DNA from: Herbaspirillum rhizosphaerae
GTDB lineage: Bacteria > Pseudomonadota > Gammaproteobacteria > Burkholderiales > Burkholderiaceae_D
Direction: 5' to 3'
Length of the DNA: 64,000 nt
NCBI RefSeq assembly: GCF_001189965.1
Contig: NZ_LFLU01000002.1
Coordinates: forward strand, 1 to 64,000
This document shows, in pieces, positions 62,392 to 64,000 of this stretch. The notes beneath the pieces were generated by a model. That model saw only the letters and a program-made list of their open reading frames with translations. It was not told the DNA's origin and searched no databases. Made by a program: the position numbers and the translations under genes. Numbering within the stretch: the first letter of the stretch is position 1; every line of letters starts with the position of its first letter.

Positions 62392-63570
62392 ATGCAACAC
62401 TTCAAGATCAAGCCCGGCGTACCGCTGGCAGAGCAGCCTGAACTCGGACACAACCGCTGGCATCCCGACCTGCCGTTCCTGTCGTCGGTCAAGCCGGGCG
62501 AAGCGATCCTGATCGAATCGCTGGACTTCCTCGACGCCCAGATCAAGGACACCGACGACGTCGCCGACGTCAAGAACGTCGACCTCACGCGCGCCCATCC
62601 GCTGACAGGTCCTTTCCATGTCGAAGGCGCCGAGCCGGGCGACCTGCTGGTGATCGACCTGCTCGACATCAAGCCGGTGACGCCGGTCGGTTTCTCGGGC
62701 GTGTTCTCCAAGGAAAACGGCGGCGGTTTCCTGGCCGATTATTTTCCCGATGCCGACAAGGCGATCTGGGATCTCAAAGGCCTGTACGCCACCTCGCGCC
62801 ACATCCCCGGCGTGCGCATCGCCGGTCTCACGCATCCGGGCCTGATGGGCTGTTTGCCGTCGCATGATTTGCTGGCCGAGTGGAATCGCCGCGAAGCGCC
62901 GCTGGCCGCCAAGGGCCTGGCCAAGCCGCCCGATCCAAGCACTGCGGTGTTGCGCGGCCTGACCGGCGCCAAGTTCGACGAGATGGCCAAGGTCGCTGCG
63001 CGTACCGTGCCGCCGCGTGAGCATGGCGGCAATACCGACATCAAGGACTTGTCGGCCGGCACGCGGATCTTCTTCCCGGTGTATGTGAAGGGGGCGGGTT
63101 TCTCGATGGGCGACCTGCACTTTTCGCAAGGCGACGGTGAAATCGGTTTCTGCGGCGCGATTGAAATGGACGGCGTCAGCCACGTCGGCTTCGACCTGAT
63201 CAAGGGCGGCATGGCGAAGTACAACATCACCTCGCCGATCTTCATGCCGAGCGTGGTCAAGCCGCACTACGAGCAATGGCTGACCTTCGAAGGCATCAGC
63301 GTCGAAAACGGCGTCAACTATTACCTCGACGCCACCGTCGCCTATCGCCAGGCTTGCCTGAAAGCGATCGATTACCTGACCCACTTCGGCTACACCGGCA
63401 GCCAGGCCTACATGCTGCTGACCGCCGCGCCGGTGGAAGGACGCATCGGCGGCATCGTCGACATTCCGAACTGCGCGTGCACGGTGTCGTTGCCGACCTC
63501 GATCTTCGATCAGGACATCACGCCCAAGGGGATGCTCAACGACAAGTCGTATTGGGGTAGAAAGCCTTAG
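62392..63570 (+). CDS. fmdA: Formamidase (FmdA, acetamidase/formamidase family)
   Basis: This 392-residue member of the FmdA_AmdA family hydrolyses formamide to formate and ammonium. Family segments are RWHPDLPFLSSVKPGE, GPFHVEGAEPGDLLVIDLLDI, REHGGNTDIKDLSAG and MGDLHFSQGDGE. It is close to the 407-residue enzyme of Methylophilus. AAGGAGAG fixes the start at 62392. It is unrelated in fold to amiE immediately upstream, so the operon encodes two different amide hydrolases. Confidence 0.95.
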   Translation: MQHFKIKPGVPLAEQPELGHNRWHPDLPFLSSVKPGEAILIESLDFLDAQIKDTDDVADVKNVDLTRAHPLTGPFHVEGAEPGDLLVIDLLDIKPVTPVGFSGVFSKENGGGFLADYFPDADKAIWDLKGLYATSRHIPGVRIAGLTHPGLMGCLPSHDLLAEWNRREAPLAAKGLAKPPDPSTAVLRGLTGAKFDEMAKVAARTVPPREHGGNTDIKDLSAGTRIFFPVYVKGAGFSMGDLHFSQGDGEIGFCGAIEMDGVSHVGFDLIKGGMAKYNITSPIFMPSVVKPHYEQWLTFEGISVENGVNYYLDATVAYRQACLKAIDYLTHFGYTGSQAYMLLTAAPVEGRIGGIVDIPNCACTVSLPTSIFDQDITPKGMLNDKSYWGRKP

Positions 63571-63650
63571 CCGTTCAGTCCGGTCGCGGGCGGAGATTTG
63601 TCTCTGTTCGCGATCCTCGCATCAAAGTCCTTTTCACACCGGAGCAGAAC

Positions 63651-63947
63651 ATGCCCTTATACGATATCCGCTGCAGCCACTGCGAAGGCATCTTCGAAAA
63701 ATTCCTCAATATGCAGGCCTTGCATGGCCAGGTTGCGTGTCCCTATTGCAAAACGGATACCGTTGCTGCGCCATTGCTGACCGGCGGCCGCGTCGGCTTG
63801 CAGGTGACGGAGCGCTGGCGTCCGCGCAACGGCGCCGAGCAGCTGGCAGGACAGGGCGCAGCGGGGCCGGGTGCGCATGCGGGCGCGGCGCGCAGCAGCG
63901 TGCTGCACAATTGCAAGGGACACAGCTGCAGCATTTGCCTGACCTGA
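63651..63947 (+). CDS. fmdB: FmdB-family zinc-ribbon protein
   Basis: This 98-residue protein starts MPLYDIRCSHC, with zinc ligands C8, C11, C30 and C33. FmdB-type proteins are named from the Methylophilus formamidase cluster and have been called regulatory; their true role is unclear. The C-terminal part adds HNCKGHSCSICLT with three more Cys. GGAG precedes the ATG. It is the last recognised gene of the amide operon in this window. Confidence 0.88.
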   Translation: MPLYDIRCSHCEGIFEKFLNMQALHGQVACPYCKTDTVAAPLLTGGRVGLQVTERWRPRNGAEQLAGQGAAGPGAHAGAARSSVLHNCKGHSCSICLT

Positions 63948-63951
63948 GCGT

Positions 63952-63988
63952 AGAGCGGCTAACAAAACGCCGCTCTCAATGTGAGGAG
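63952..63988 (+). other. Hairpin and ribosome binding site at the window edge
   Basis: A hairpin AGAGCGGC / GCCGCTCT (63952-63976) is followed by AGGAG at 63984-63988. The latter looks like the Shine-Dalgarno sequence of a gene starting just beyond the window. Confidence 0.4.
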
Positions 63989-64000
63989 ACAAACTGCGCG

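Overview
The window looks like chromosomal DNA of a Burkholderiales bacterium, most likely Oxalobacteraceae close to Herbaspirillum. This rests on the high GC, the beta-proteobacterial type porins, DUF4148 and DUF2145 proteins, and the gene content. It is inferred from gene families; no marker RNA gene is present. There are no tRNA or rRNA genes, insertion sequences, prophage genes or CRISPR arrays.

Region 1 (1-19.75 kb) is an aromatic-catabolism island. pobA with a divergent AraC regulator converts 4-hydroxybenzoate to protocatechuate. A porin, a chemoreceptor and an AraC/XylS regulator follow. A LysR regulator (catR-like) comes next, then the catechol ortho-cleavage operon catB-catC-catA-catD on the minus strand. 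Diverging from catB is an anthranilate-dioxygenase-like operon: large subunit, small subunit, a Rieske ferredoxin-reductase fusion, a complete branched-chain-type ABC importer and a hydrolase resembling N-formylkynurenine formamidase. The shared cat/and promoter region holds an exact ATAC-N7-GTAT LysR site 65 bp from the predicted catB start. It also holds two TGCA-N6-GGATA boxes of the XylS/BenR type in front of the and operon.

Region 2 (19.75-26.4 kb) is a five-gene minus-strand operon with overlapping genes: TonB receptor, periplasmic binding protein, permease, ATPase and a luciferase-like flavin oxidoreductase. It is preceded by a clear cobalamin riboswitch, so the operon is best read as corrinoid uptake plus an unexplained oxidoreductase.

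Region 3 (26.5-37.2 kb) holds an orphan amino-acid-type binding protein, two diguanylate cyclases, a DUF4148 repeat protein, a YefM/YoeB-like toxin-antitoxin pair, a second porin, a second chemoreceptor and a LysR regulator. Region 4 (37.3-43.5 kb) has a CoA-transferase / HMG-CoA-lyase-like / MFS operon, then a TauD-type dioxygenase with a YdhS-like flavoprotein. Region 5 (43.5-50.9 kb) has small secreted or zinc-ribbon proteins, a DUF2145 pair with a divergent XRE-type regulator, and a LysR regulator divergent from a peroxiredoxin-like protein and a second TauD-type enzyme.

Region 6 (50.9-64 kb) is the most striking. A NCS1 permease fused to a Cys-rich segment, histidine kinase and receiver forms a two-component system with a LuxR-type response regulator. 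It is divergent from a short-chain amide/urea-type ABC importer followed by aliphatic amidase (amiE), formamidase (fmdA) and fmdB. The divergent control region contains two copies of an 18-bp box, one abutting a sigma70-like promoter for the amide operon. The inferred logic is that a transporter-like receptor senses an amide or related compound and activates amide uptake and hydrolysis to ammonium.
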